Shown: positions 43,278 to 52,489, numbered from the stretch's first letter. The stretch is 64,000 nt of DNA from Hyphomicrobiales bacterium (GCA_900470445.1 UCAU01000010.1:1-64000), one strand, 5' to 3'. Numbers and translations: made by a program. The notes: generated from the letters alone by a model not told the origin.

Positions 43278-44285
43278 TTACAGGGGATCGAGCCCGATCA
43301 GGCGGGCGGGGTTGTGGGCGGTCATGGTGCGGATCTCGTCCGGCGTGAACTCATAGTCGAGCAGCGTCGTGATCATCGTGCGCATGCCCTGCACCGCCGA
43401 AGACGCGGCGCGGATGCCATAGTCGGTGCCGAGCACGAAATATTCCGGGCCAACCTCGCGGATATCGGCCATCCACTGGGCGGCCGAACGGCGGACGCGC
43501 GGCAGGTCGCCGGATCGATCCATGTATTTCTTCTCGACGTAATAGTGCGTGCGCGGCGCGTGGGGGTAGAGCCAGTCGACAAGGCACCCTTCGAGGAAGA
43601 AACCGCGGCGGGCCGCATCCTTCTGCTGCTCGATGGAAAGCTGCTGGCGCGCCGGGTGGGCGATCAGCACCTTGCCGATCTTGAACTCTTCTGCGAGGTC
43701 GAGAATACGCATGACTTCGGGGCCGGAGACGTGGCCGGTATTGAGATAGACATCGGGATGGTCGGCGACCAGCTGCAGGATTTCGGCAAGGTCATCCGAG
43801 ATCGGCCCTTCCTCGGGAATGCGAATGGCCCGGGAAAGCTCCTCCTTGGCGAATTCAGGATAGGCATCCTTGAACGGGACCAACTCGCCATCGATGATGG
43901 TGGATTCCCGAGATGCCGAGAAATAGGTGCAGTGGGAGCCGAAACTGATGAACCGGCACCCCTCTTCCATGTAAAGGGCCGTGCGCACCGAACGTGGATT
44001 GAGTCCGCCATGGGCCGAGTTCATCAGATAGCCGCCGAATGTCTTGATACCCGGCACGTGGCGATTGACCATCCAGGCGGTGCCCGAGGCCCAGCCGAAG
44101 ACATCGTAGTAGACGATGGCGCGCATGCCCGCCTCACGGGCTTCGATGGCCACTTCGAATGGGTCCTGGTGGCCTGGATTGGAGCGTAATACCGGGCCGG
44201 CGTGGACGTGGCTATCGATGGCGCCCACCAGAAGCTCGGACGGCAGCTCCATTGAGCGGTTGTAGAATGTCTCGGTGGTCGTCAT
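43278..44285 (-). CDS. DUF6282 family amidohydrolase-like protein (paralogue)
   Basis: A 335-residue paralogue of the next gene. Shared blocks include MELP.ELLVGAIDSHVHAGP at the N-terminus, YYDVFGWASGTAWMVNR, ISFGSHCTY and YLNTGHVSGPE; the end MTAHNPAR(L/M)IGLD is common to both. Histidines of the DSHVH motif, the GHVSGPE histidine and the TDYG aspartate are kept. Tandem duplication with retained active-site residues suggests two related substrates or a heteromer. It starts 11 bp after the DppF-like ATPase gene ends. Confidence 0.82.
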   Translation of the reverse strand: MTTTETFYNRSMELPSELLVGAIDSHVHAGPVLRSNPGHQDPFEVAIEAREAGMRAIVYYDVFGWASGTAWMVNRHVPGIKTFGGYLMNSAHGGLNPRSVRTALYMEEGCRFISFGSHCTYFSASRESTIIDGELVPFKDAYPEFAKEELSRAIRIPEEGPISDDLAEILQLVADHPDVYLNTGHVSGPEVMRILDLAEEFKIGKVLIAHPARQQLSIEQQKDAARRGFFLEGCLVDWLYPHAPRTHYYVEKKYMDRSGDLPRVRRSAAQWMADIREVGPEYFVLGTDYGIRAASSAVQGMRTMITTLLDYEFTPDEIRTMTAHNPARLIGLDPL

Positions 44286-44296
44286 TGCGATGCCTT

Positions 44297-45292
44297 CTAA
44301 GAGAGATCGAGAGTGGGTTGGGAATATTCCGCGGCAAGATCGGCAGCCAGCCAGCAGGCGGAGCGTTGTCCGCCGGGCAGTTCGGTCATGGGTGGCGCCT
44401 GGTGGCAGCGCTCATGGGCGAGCGGACAGCGGGCGCGAACCGGGCACTCTTCGGGCCGCACATCGCCCAGCACCAGTTCGCCGTGCAGCGATAGCCCGGG
44501 ATCGGCGAGGGGCGCCATGCGCGGCGCTGCGGCTAGCAGCGCCTTGGTATAGGGATGACAGGGCATCGCGAGCACCTGTTCGCTCGGCCCCTCCTCGACC
44601 ACGACGCCTAGATACATGACCATGACCCGCGAACAGATGTAGCGGACCACCGCCACGTCATGGCTGATAAAGAGGAAACTGGTTCCCACCTGCGATTGCA
44701 GGTCCTTGAGCGTGCGCAACACCTGCGCCTGCACCGAGACGTCGAGCGCCGATGTCGGCTCGTCGAGCACTATCACCGAGGGTTCGCAGGCCAGTGCCCG
44801 CATAATGGCGACGCGCTGGCGTTCCCCGCCCGAAAGCTGGTGGGGAAACCGGTCAAGCACCTCATCCCTGAGTCCGACCAGTTGGGCCAGCTCGGTCATC
44901 CGCGCCCTCTCCTGCCCCTTGGGCACGGTTTCGAAATTGCGCATGGCCTGTTTGACGAAGGTAAAAACCGACATGCGCGGATTAAGACATGTTTCGGGTC
45001 GCTGGAAGACGATCTGGATGGCCTTGCGAAACTGACGTTTCTCGCGCGGCGACAAGTCGGAGAAGACCGTGCCATCAACAACAACGTCACCACCGTCTTG
45101 CTGTTGCAGGCCGACGACGCAGCGTCCAAGCGTGGTCTTGCCGCAGCCGCTTTCCCCGATAAGACCGACGACTTCGCCACGCGCAATGTCGAACGAAACA
45201 CCACGGACGCCCACGCTGATCGCCTGGGGCTGACTCGGGTCGAAGAACAGCTTGGTGAGCTTCTGGACGGATAAGGCCGGGGTGGCGCTCAT
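44297..45292 (-). CDS. Oligopeptide-type ABC transporter ATP-binding protein, DppF/OppF-like
   Basis: ATPase of 331 residues: Walker A GESGCGKT, FQRPETCLNPRMSV, signature LSGGERQR, Walker B VIVLDEP and the C-terminal OppD/F extension with conserved cysteines near RPEECPVRARCPLAHERC, which in this family can hold an iron-sulfur cluster. It overlaps the DppD-like gene by 4 bp. It powers the importer with DppD, DppB and DppC. Confidence 0.92.
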   Translation of the reverse strand: MSATPALSVQKLTKLFFDPSQPQAISVGVRGVSFDIARGEVVGLIGESGCGKTTLGRCVVGLQQQDGGDVVVDGTVFSDLSPREKRQFRKAIQIVFQRPETCLNPRMSVFTFVKQAMRNFETVPKGQERARMTELAQLVGLRDEVLDRFPHQLSGGERQRVAIMRALACEPSVIVLDEPTSALDVSVQAQVLRTLKDLQSQVGTSFLFISHDVAVVRYICSRVMVMYLGVVVEEGPSEQVLAMPCHPYTKALLAAAPRMAPLADPGLSLHGELVLGDVRPEECPVRARCPLAHERCHQAPPMTELPGGQRSACWLAADLAAEYSQPTLDLS

Positions 45293-46251
45293 GCGGGCAC
45301 CTCCTCATAGAGCACGCAATGAACGGCGCGATTATCCCGCTCGAGCGCAGGTGGACGCCCCTGCTCGCATTGACTGCGAACATGGGGGCAGCGATGCGAA
45401 AACCGGCAACGTTCTATGCCCTCGGGCCCGCCCCATACCGAACCGATCAACGGCACCAGTTCGCGTGGGCTATCGACATCGGGCACGGCCTTGATGAGCC
45501 CCTGGGTATAGGGGTGCAGGGGGCGGGCGAAGATCGACTTGAGATTGCCCGCCTCGACCACCTGACCTGCGTGCATGATCGAGAGCGAGCGGCAATATTC
45601 CGAGACCAGCGAAAGATTATGCGCGATCAGCACGATGGCCATGTCGCGCTCGGCGCAAAGCCGGGCGAGAAACCGCAGCATCTCGCGCTCGGTTGTCACA
45701 TCCAGCGCTGTGGTGGGTTCATCGGCGATGAGCAGCGCCGGCTCGGTGGCAAGCGCACAGGCCATGGCGACACGCTGTGCCTGACCGCCGCTGATCTGGT
45801 GCGGATATTTGTGTCCCAGGTCGCGCCAGTTCAGGCCGACGACGCGGAAGAGGCTTTCGACCTCCCGGTCCACGTCGCGGTCGCGGCGGTTCTGGCGCAC
45901 CACGCGCTCCACCTGGCGGCCAACTCGCATGAACGGATTGAGCGCACCCTTGGCGTTCTGGAACAGCAGCGACACTCCGCGCGCAAGATTGCTGCGCAGG
46001 CTCTTCTGGTCGCTGGCCGGGTGACTGTGACCGCCAAAGCGCACGGTACCGCCAGTGATATCGAGACCGCTGGCAGCCAGCCCGACGCTGGCCATCATCG
46101 AGATGGACTTGCCGGAGCCGCTTTCGCCCACCAGCCCATAGAGTTCGCCGCGTTCGACCCTCAGGTCCATGTGGTCGACAATGCGCCGGCGCTCACCGCC
46201 GCGCGCGCTGTCAATGCTCAGGCCATCCAGAGAGAAAAGAATGTCCACCAA
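45289..46251 (-). CDS. Oligopeptide-type ABC transporter ATP-binding protein, DppD/OppD-like
   Basis: ATPase of 320 residues: Walker A GESGSGKS, LFQNAKGALNPFMRV, ISGGQAQR (an I-S-G-G-Q variant of the signature), Walker B LLIADEP and a C-terminal cysteine motif CRFSHRCPHVRSQC. The first codon is TTG 46251 or, one codon on, GTG 46248; GGAGGG is 7 or 10 bp upstream. It partners the DppF-like ATPase. Confidence 0.9.
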   Translation of the reverse strand: MVDILFSLDGLSIDSARGGERRRIVDHMDLRVERGELYGLVGESGSGKSISMMASVGLAASGLDITGGTVRFGGHSHPASDQKSLRSNLARGVSLLFQNAKGALNPFMRVGRQVERVVRQNRRDRDVDREVESLFRVVGLNWRDLGHKYPHQISGGQAQRVAMACALATEPALLIADEPTTALDVTTEREMLRFLARLCAERDMAIVLIAHNLSLVSEYCRSLSIMHAGQVVEAGNLKSIFARPLHPYTQGLIKAVPDVDSPRELVPLIGSVWGGPEGIERCRFSHRCPHVRSQCEQGRPPALERDNRAVHCVLYEEVPA

Positions 46252-46254
46252 GGC

Positions 46255-47160
46255 TCAGCCCTCCGTCCGGCGTGGATCGAGGCGACCTTCGAGGCAATCG
46301 CCGACGAGGTTTAGACTGAAGATGGTGGCGGCGAGCACCAGGCCCGGTCCGATGCTCATCCACCAGGCGCCCTGGATGAGGTAGTTCGTGCCTTCGGCGA
46401 CCATGACGCCGAGATCGGGCGTGGGCGGGCGGATGCCGACGCCGAGAAAGGAGAGCGCCGCCACATTGCCAACGGCCGCTGCGAGATTGAGGCTGCCATG
46501 AACGATAATGGGCGACAGCGTATTGGGCATGAGATGGCGAAAGATGATCGATGCTTCGCTGGCCCCAGAGCAGCGCGCTGCGTCAATATATTCAAGCGTC
46601 TTGTGGCTCAGTGCCTCGCCGCGAATGACACGGGCATAGGTGGGGATATTGATGAGCACAGTGACGACGAGGATGCTCTCCAAGCCCGGCCCCATGACTA
46701 GGATCAGGACCATGGCGATGAGCAAAAGCGGGAACGATTGGACGATGTCGACAAACCGCATCACCACTTCATCGAGCCAGCCGCCGAGATAGCCGCATAC
46801 CAGGCCGATGAAGGAGCCGATGAACACAGCACCGGCAACGCCGACACCAGCCACGATAAAGTCGATCCGTAGCGAACTAACCGTGCGCGAAAATACATCG
46901 CGACCGAAATGGTCGGTACCGAGCCAGTGTTCGGCGGATGGCGGCAGCAGCGTCTTGGGCGTCGTCAGCAGCGGGTCTTGCGTGACCAGGAGCGGCCCGA
47001 CAACAGCGACGGCGATCAGCAGGGCAAGCAGTGTGGCCCCAGCAAAACCGAGCGCATCGCCCCCAAAAATACCATGATAGACGCGCCGCCAGGCTGGACG
47101 CGGCGAGGATTGGCGTACGGCCGGAACGGGAGTTCTCATCGGCTCACTGTGCATATTCAT
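46255..47160 (-). CDS. Oligopeptide-type ABC transporter permease, DppC-like
   Basis: Permease of 301 residues with the DppC layout: a first membrane segment (GATLLALLIAVAVVGPLLV), the extracytoplasmic motif HWLGTDHFGRDVFSR and the ATPase-contact loop YIDAARCSGASEASIIFRHLMPNTLSPI. It overlaps the DppB-like gene by 17 bp. It forms the channel with that protein. Confidence 0.92.
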   Translation of the reverse strand: MNMHSEPMRTPVPAVRQSSPRPAWRRVYHGIFGGDALGFAGATLLALLIAVAVVGPLLVTQDPLLTTPKTLLPPSAEHWLGTDHFGRDVFSRTVSSLRIDFIVAGVGVAGAVFIGSFIGLVCGYLGGWLDEVVMRFVDIVQSFPLLLIAMVLILVMGPGLESILVVTVLINIPTYARVIRGEALSHKTLEYIDAARCSGASEASIIFRHLMPNTLSPIIVHGSLNLAAAVGNVAALSFLGVGIRPPTPDLGVMVAEGTNYLIQGAWWMSIGPGLVLAATIFSLNLVGDCLEGRLDPRRTEG

Positions 47161-48175
47161 TGCGGATCCGGGGGTCGATGAAGGCGTAGGAAATGTCGAC
47201 GAGAAGATTGGCGACAGCCACGCTTGAGGCGATCAGGAGAATGCAGGTGGAGACCGGCGCCATGTCGCTGGTGGTAATGGCGGTGACCGCGTAACGACCC
47301 AGGCCGGGCCAGGCAAAGACCGTTTCGACAATGGCGGCGCCTGCCAGTACATTGGCGACGATGAAGCCGAGCGTAGTGACAATGGGGATCATGGCGCCGC
47401 GAAAGGCATCGCCCAATATGAGTTGCCGCGATTTGAGTCCAAGGGCGCGGCCGAAGGTGATGTAATCCTCTTTCAGCGCGTTGCTCATGGCCGCTCGGGT
47501 GATGCGGGCGACGGGCGAAACGACGCCAAGCCCGAGCACGAAGGCCGGTAGCATGAGTTGGCGCAGCGCTGCCCAGGCAACGTCCCAGCGGCCGGCTAGC
47601 ATGGCATCCACGGTGTAGAACCCGGTGACCACTGGCGGCGCGCTGAGTATCGGCGACAAACGCCCGATTGGTGACGGCACAACGCGCAACTGGAAGTAGA
47701 GCCAGAAGATCAAGGTTACCCCGAGCCAGAAGGCCGGAATGGATTGCGCAAGCAGATTGAGCACGCGGGTGACATGGTCGATCCAACTACCGCGATAGAC
47801 CGCCCCCAACATGCCCATGGGAAGGCCGCCAAGCACGCCAAAGACGATGCCAAAAATGGCGAGTTCAAGCGTTGCGGGAATGCGGATGGCGAGATCTTGG
47901 CCGACGGCATTGCCAGTGCCGAAGGACCTGCCGAAATCGCCACGAAAGGCCGATTCCATATAGCGCACATATTGTACGACCAGGGGCTGATCGAGGCCCA
48001 TCTGGCGGCGCATCTCGGCGCGCTGTGTGTCGGTGATATCAGGATAACGGCTGGTGACGGGGTCCGAAGGCAGGAGATAGGCCATGGAGAAGGCGATAGC
48101 CGAAACGCCAAACAGCACGACGATGCTGATGGCCAGTCGTCGCAATATATAGATCGTCAGAGGAGGAATGCGCAT
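47144..48175 (-). CDS. Oligopeptide-type ABC transporter permease, DppB-like
   Basis: Permease of 343 residues beginning at ATG 48175 (MRIPPLTIYILRRLA). It has the DppB N-terminus (LLPSDPV, MGLDQPLVVQYVRYM, GDFGRSFGTG) and the contact loop AMSNALKEDYITFGRALGLKSRQLI. The frame is open further upstream, but that part is the intergenic gap after the binding-protein gene. It pairs with the DppC-like permease. Confidence 0.92.
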   Translation of the reverse strand: MRIPPLTIYILRRLAISIVVLFGVSAIAFSMAYLLPSDPVTSRYPDITDTQRAEMRRQMGLDQPLVVQYVRYMESAFRGDFGRSFGTGNAVGQDLAIRIPATLELAIFGIVFGVLGGLPMGMLGAVYRGSWIDHVTRVLNLLAQSIPAFWLGVTLIFWLYFQLRVVPSPIGRLSPILSAPPVVTGFYTVDAMLAGRWDVAWAALRQLMLPAFVLGLGVVSPVARITRAAMSNALKEDYITFGRALGLKSRQLILGDAFRGAMIPIVTTLGFIVANVLAGAAIVETVFAWPGLGRYAVTAITTSDMAPVSTCILLIASSVAVANLLVDISYAFIDPRIRNEYAQ

Positions 48176-48249
48176 CGCCGTGTCTCCTGATTTACGGGGA
48201 GATTGGCTGCACCGGATAGAGATCCCGGTGCAGCCGGTTCGCCTAGAGA

Positions 48250-49878
48250 TCAGGCGCAGGGGCGCAGCCAGGAGAATGCTATGGTGCCCCAAGGGAATTT
48301 GTTGACGTTGCAGATCTGGCTCGACACCGCGGCGTTCCAATTAACCTGGAAAAGCGGCGCAGCGAGGCGTTCGCCGTTGAGGATGCCGAGCACCTCGTTC
48401 TGCAACACCATATAGTCGGCTTCGTCTTCCTGCGGGATCAGCAGCGCTGCGAGCACATCCTTGTCGAGCGTTTCGCTCGAATACTGGATGTGATTGGTGG
48501 CGCTGTCGCTGCGATACATCCAATAGGCCCAGTACATGAAGTCGTTCCACCAAGGGCCCATGGAGTGGATGGACACTTTTAGGTCGCGCTTGCCCCATGC
48601 GATATCGTCGAAGGCATTCTGGGTGAGCGGCTTGATCTGCATGTCGAGACCGATCTCGCGCAGCGCGTCCTGGATGATGATGCTGGCGGCCATATTGGTC
48701 GAGCCATTGACGACGGGAACTTCAAAGCTGGGCACTTGACCGGCATAGCGGCTTTCGGCAACCAGCGCCTTGGCCGCCTCGATATCTGTGGTGAAGAGCG
48801 GATCGGCGACATAGCCGGGTGTATTGACGCCGACAAGGTTCTGCACCGGCGTACAGAAACCGCGGCAGACTTCGGCGATAAGCCGGTCATAGGGTATTGC
48901 CTTGATAACGGCTTCGCGGATTTTCGGATCGTCGAATGGCGCGGTGTCGGGCTTCCAGCGCAAGACGGCGACGTCCTGCTGGGAGGGCACGCTGAATACC
49001 TTGGCATTGGGCGAGTTCTGCAGCACCGAATATTCATTGGGCGTCAGGAAGCCGATCTGGGCCTCGCCGCTTTCGAGCAGCAGCATGCGGGTCTGCGCGT
49101 CAGGCACAACGCGGAACATGACTTCAGAATAATAAGGCTTTGCGTCGCCCCAGTAATCCTTGTTGGCGACGGCGATAATATGTTCCCCGCTCTGCTGGTC
49201 ACCCAGCATGTACGGGCCCGAACCCATTGCATGGGTCTTGATCCAGTCCACACACCACTCATCACCCTCGCCGTGTCCCGCCTCGCAGGCGGCCTTGGAC
49301 ATGACGGTCAGCGACATGGATGCGAAGTTGCGCAGCGAATAGCGGCCCAGGCCATCGGAATAAGTGATCTTGAGCGTCTGCGGATCGACGATTTCCATTT
49401 GATCGACCGCGAAGATGCCGCCCGTTTCGATCTGGGTCGTACCCCAGCCCATACGGCCGACCAGCGCGCGCTCGATGGACCAGTAGACGTCTTCGGCCGT
49501 TACGGCTGAGCCATCCCAGAATTTGGCCGCCGGATTGAGATGGAAGGTGAGCGTCTTGTTGTCGTCCGAAATCTCCCAACTTTCGGCCAACCGCGGAACG
49601 ATCTTGGTCTGGTCGGCAATGCCGGTCGCCGGGTCGATCTCATAGGTTACCAGCGTATCGAACATCTCCATGGCAAGCTGGCCGACGAAAGCCGAGGTGT
49701 TTTGCGGATCGAGCGTCGCCGGATATTCATTGTGGAGATAGATCAGACGGGGGCCTGAGCCGACCTCATCGGGTGTCAGCGGCGCCGGCGCGAAAGCTGT
49801 CTGGGCGAGAGCTGGGCCGGACAGGGCCGAGACCATCAGCATTGCCGCCAAAGGTGACAGAAAATCCGTGTGTTGCAT
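48250..49878 (-). CDS. Oligopeptide-type ABC transporter substrate-binding protein, DppA-like
   Basis: Family 5 binding protein of 542 residues with a Sec signal peptide ending PALAQ. ATG 49878 has GGAAGGAAGG directly upstream. Family markers are AESWEISDDNKTLTFHLNPAAKFWDGSAVTAEDVYWSIER and FDDPKIREAVIKAIPYDRL. The class binds peptides but also nickel, opines, sugars or cyclic amides, so the ligand is open. It is the first gene of the minus-strand run down to the response regulator (ten genes). Confidence 0.9.
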   Translation of the reverse strand: MQHTDFLSPLAAMLMVSALSGPALAQTAFAPAPLTPDEVGSGPRLIYLHNEYPATLDPQNTSAFVGQLAMEMFDTLVTYEIDPATGIADQTKIVPRLAESWEISDDNKTLTFHLNPAAKFWDGSAVTAEDVYWSIERALVGRMGWGTTQIETGGIFAVDQMEIVDPQTLKITYSDGLGRYSLRNFASMSLTVMSKAACEAGHGEGDEWCVDWIKTHAMGSGPYMLGDQQSGEHIIAVANKDYWGDAKPYYSEVMFRVVPDAQTRMLLLESGEAQIGFLTPNEYSVLQNSPNAKVFSVPSQQDVAVLRWKPDTAPFDDPKIREAVIKAIPYDRLIAEVCRGFCTPVQNLVGVNTPGYVADPLFTTDIEAAKALVAESRYAGQVPSFEVPVVNGSTNMAASIIIQDALREIGLDMQIKPLTQNAFDDIAWGKRDLKVSIHSMGPWWNDFMYWAYWMYRSDSATNHIQYSSETLDKDVLAALLIPQEDEADYMVLQNEVLGILNGERLAAPLFQVNWNAAVSSQICNVNKFPWGTIAFSWLRPCA

Positions 49879-49992
49879 TGCCTTCCTTCCATCCACTGAG
49901 GAGCCGGCCGTTTCCAGGACATCGGTCTTCGTCGATGGTTGGATCGTGGTGAGAAGCGAGCCCGGAGAACAGTTCAACTTCGGCGCAATCGC

Positions 49993-50008
49993 CGATACCT
50001 TGGTATCG
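49993..50008. promoter_or_regulatory. 16-bp perfect palindrome upstream of the Dpp-type operon
   Basis: CGATACC-TT-GGTATCG, 115 bp before the binding-protein start. Perfect symmetry and promoter position make it a candidate operator; the GGTAT half is seen in sites of some GntR proteins, but the binder is unknown. Confidence 0.55.
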
Positions 50009-50102
50009 AAAATGGCCTGATTTTCGGGTTCTGCAGTGGCCGGTTGCGCCCCATTTCAGCCATTCACGACGCCGTTCGTAATTCCTAAGAGCAGACTGGC
50101 AG

Positions 50103-50135
50103 CTAGTCGGGTCGCGGTGACCGCGACGGGACTAG
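50103..50135. other. Strong interrupted hairpin
   Basis: CTAGTC and GTCGCGG (50103-50117) pair with CCGCGAC and GACTAG (50121-50135), with a GG/GG internal mismatch and a TGA loop. It may be a terminator relic or a structured RNA in the gap. No U-tract follows. Confidence 0.5.
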
Positions 50136-50364
50136 CGGCTTTCAGGTAAGGTTGCGCCCGAGTGGACGTTTGGCCTCTAAGGCCGGTTGACGCAGCCAGG
50201 CGTACTCACCATCACGCCTTTGCAGCATCAAAATAGTCACCGCGCGCTTCTCGATGCGTTAGCGCGCGACCCAGGTCTTGGCGTCGATCATGCAGCGGGG
50301 CCGACTACTGCTCCTACTTGAACAGGTTTTTGAGGATCATTTGCCCCCAGGCGCGGACACGTGC

Positions 50365-50378
50365 GTGCACCAGTGCAC
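50365..50378. repeat. Palindrome GTGCAC-CA-GTGCAC
   Basis: A perfect 6+2+6 palindrome in the non-coding gap. Its partner is unknown. Confidence 0.4.
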
Positions 50379-50401
50379 CACCCTCGTTGAGTTTCCCAAG
50401 T

Positions 50402-50620
50402 TCACGGGGCGAACCCGAGCTGCTTAACCAAGGCGTCGATTTCCGCCGGATCGCCTATGCGTTGAAGCTTCGTGCGCCCCAATAAAGACGTGAGTCCGTT
50501 AGGAGCGGCAATCACCGCGCCAGCCTCGGACAACCATACAAGCCGTTTTCTCGCAAAGCACCATCTATTTTGTATTCTTATTTCATTTATTCTGGATACA
50601 ATAATGTTAGAAAATTTCAA
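50402..50620 (-). pseudogene. Possible 3' fragment of an unidentified gene
   Basis: A 72-codon frame whose last 45 residues (LSEAGAVIAAPNGLTSLLG, LQRIGDPAEIDALVKQLGFAP) look like real protein, while the first 25 are AT-rich and probably not coding. No known family is recognised. It could be the surviving end of a gene lost by rearrangement. Confidence 0.3.
50570..50601. promoter_or_regulatory. TTGTAT-N20-ATACAA element before the ring-opening amidohydrolase gene
   Basis: TTGTAT at 50570-50575 and ATACAA at 50596-50601 form inverted half-sites 20 bp apart, 64 bp before the ATG. The right half overlaps a -10-like TACAAT (50597-50602). The identical arrangement occurs at 62400-62431, pointing to a shared regulator, most simply the GntR encoded at 52 kb. 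Confidence 0.65.
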
Positions 50621-50664
50621 TCATGGCGCCTGGGAAGCAGGCCGGCTGAACTGAGAGAATACAC

Positions 50665-51786
50665 ATGACTGACGATGGACTTGTCCCCACCATTGATGCC
50701 TTTCGCGTGCCGCTGGATCACACCAGTGATACCGCAGGCCTGGCGCGGCTCGTGTCAGAAGGGCTGCTGAAACCCGACGATGTCATTGCCGTGACCGGCA
50801 AGACTGAGGGCTGGCAGAAGGGGGAGACGAGCCGGCTTGATGCCGATCAGGCTATTCGCCGCTTTTTGCTCGACCGCGGATCACGCTCGACAGCGCTTAT
50901 CGATCAAATTCCAATGGTCTTCACGACAGGCGGCATCGGCATCCTGACGCCACATGTCGTGGTGTATACGCGCGCCTATGCCGAGCCGGCCAGCGGTGGC
51001 GGTGCCCGGCTCGCAATGGGTGTCGCACGGTCCGAGATCATTCGCCCTGAATGGATGGCGACTTCCAGGCTCGTTGAGGCCAATGCCGACGCTGTCCGGG
51101 CGGGAGCGGCTGATGCGGGGATCGATCCTGGCGCGGTCGAGTATGTCGTGGGCAAGGCCTATTATCCAACGCGGCAGGATTTCGCAGACGCCCGTGCCGC
51201 CGGTCACATAATCCCCGAACTTGACGAGCGGACGCTGTTCCGCAAGGCAAGCGGCGCTGCCGGCCTTGGTGTTGCCGTGGCCACCGATGGCCTTGCCATG
51301 CCCGCGGCCGAGGCGGTCAGTTACAACCTCAATCTGTGGTCCGGCAAAGTCGCGGTATCAGCCAATGAATGGGAACCCGTTGGCGGGGATGGTCCGCAGA
51401 CCCAATTGGTAGTGTTTGGCAATCGGGTTGGAGCCGGCGGTCGACTGCGCGTTGGCCACTCGGCAATGAATGACACGCTGGACGTGGACGCTCTGGCACG
51501 AGCCTTGCGCCAGGCTGGGCTCGATGTCGGGCCGGGCCCACTATCACCGGAAAACCGCGCGCGAGTCGTCGCTGTCTACGTGAAATTCAGCCTGCCCGTT
51601 GAAGGTCGCCTGCGCGGGCGACGCCAGATTATGGAGAACCCAGAATATGGCCACCAGGTGAAGGCGGCACTCGGGGGAATGTTCTCATCCATCCTGCAGG
51701 ACAATCTGGTATGGATTTCCGGCTCGGCCACCCATCAAGGTCCCGCTGGTGGTGGCACCGTGGCAGCGATTGTCGACATCAGCTGA
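50665..51786 (+). CDS. Ring-opening amidohydrolase (cyanuric acid amidohydrolase/barbiturase family)
   Basis: A 373-residue member of the AtzD/TrzD/barbiturase family, which hydrolyses cyclic amides with Ser-Lys dyads in three related barrel domains. Family segments seen are FTTGGIGILTPHVVVY, RLAMGVARSEIIRPEWM, KVAVSANEWEPVGGDGPQTQLVVFGN and SGSATHQGPAGGGTVAAIV near the end. Barbiturase makes ureidomalonate, and cyanuric acid hydrolase makes carboxybiuret; sequence alone does not tell which. Flanking amidohydrolases and the end of a maleate isomerase-type gene make a barbiturate- or hydantoin-like substrate attractive. It ends 7 bp from the convergent GntR gene. Confidence 0.85.
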   Translation: MTDDGLVPTIDAFRVPLDHTSDTAGLARLVSEGLLKPDDVIAVTGKTEGWQKGETSRLDADQAIRRFLLDRGSRSTALIDQIPMVFTTGGIGILTPHVVVYTRAYAEPASGGGARLAMGVARSEIIRPEWMATSRLVEANADAVRAGAADAGIDPGAVEYVVGKAYYPTRQDFADARAAGHIIPELDERTLFRKASGAAGLGVAVATDGLAMPAAEAVSYNLNLWSGKVAVSANEWEPVGGDGPQTQLVVFGNRVGAGGRLRVGHSAMNDTLDVDALARALRQAGLDVGPGPLSPENRARVVAVYVKFSLPVEGRLRGRRQIMENPEYGHQVKAALGGMFSSILQDNLVWISGSATHQGPAGGGTVAAIVDIS

Positions 51787-51793
51787 AGACTGC

Positions 51794-52489
51794 CTAGGGC
51801 TTCAGAAGTTCCGAAAGGCGGCGCTGCGGCGGCTCACGATCAGTCAGGTCAATGCCGGACAGCAGATCGACCAGGTGGCTGGTCATGAGCTCGGAAGCGT
51901 CCGCAGGGCTATTGGCGGCGATGGCTTCGACCAGCGCATTATGCGCATGGCTTTCGCAGAATGCGTCGCGGCGCCGCCAGTGGATGGAGATGATCAAAGC
52001 CGAGCGTGAACACAGGGTGCGCACGAATTCGGTGAGAATAGTCTGGCCGGCGATTTCGGCAATGGCTTCGTGGAAGCGCGCGGAAAGCAGCACAGCTTCG
52101 CCCTGCCGATCTTCATGCAGCGCCTTGTGTTCCTCTTCGAGGTGGTGACGCAGAACCTTGATATCCGCCGGCTTGGCGACGCTGGCGGCCATGGCGGCAA
52201 CCTTGGGCTCGATCAGCGCACGCGCTTCAAACACTTCGCGGGCTTCGCGCTTGGTGGGCTTGGCGACAAAGGCGCCGCGATTTGGTTCGAGCTGCACCAG
52301 CCGATCATGCGCCAGCGCCTGCAGGGCAGCGCGCACAACAGTGCGGCTGACTGAATACACTTCCCCCAGCTCGTCCTCGGGCAATTTCATACCCGGCATC
52401 AAAGTATGGGCCAGGATAGCGCCTTTGAGCGCATCGTAGATGGACATCCAGCGCGCGCCGGATGCGCGGTATTCATCAACCTGCAGCAT
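51794..52489 (-). CDS. GntR family transcriptional regulator (FCD type)
   Basis: A 231-residue GntR regulator: winged helix at about 18-80 (IYDALKGAILAHTLMPGMKLPEDELGEVYSVSRTVVRAALQAL) and an FCD effector domain with metal-binding-type residues in VEIAGQ-like ARFHEAIAEIAGQT. It lies between the ring-opening gene (convergent) and the amidohydrolase operon (same strand, 94 bp upstream) and is the natural regulator of both. Confidence 0.92.
   Translation of the reverse strand: MLQVDEYRASGARWMSIYDALKGAILAHTLMPGMKLPEDELGEVYSVSRTVVRAALQALAHDRLVQLEPNRGAFVAKPTKREAREVFEARALIEPKVAAMAASVAKPADIKVLRHHLEEEHKALHEDRQGEAVLLSARFHEAIAEIAGQTILTEFVRTLCSRSALIISIHWRRRDAFCESHAHNALVEAIAANSPADASELMTSHLVDLLSGIDLTDREPPQRRLSELLKP

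Larger units (their letters stand above)
49879..50664. other. 786-bp largely non-coding region between divergent operons
   Basis: It contains the promoters of the Dpp-type operon and of the ring-opening amidohydrolase gene, three palindromes listed separately and a short reading frame that looks like a gene remnant. Between 50140 and 50360 I see a small hairpin (GGCC-TCTAA-GGCC) but no gene, tRNA or mobile element. Confidence 0.6.

Noticed and set aside
50103..50135. Hairpin considered as part of a tRNA or riboswitch
   Set aside because: No cloverleaf, anticodon arm or known aptamer pattern can be built around it.
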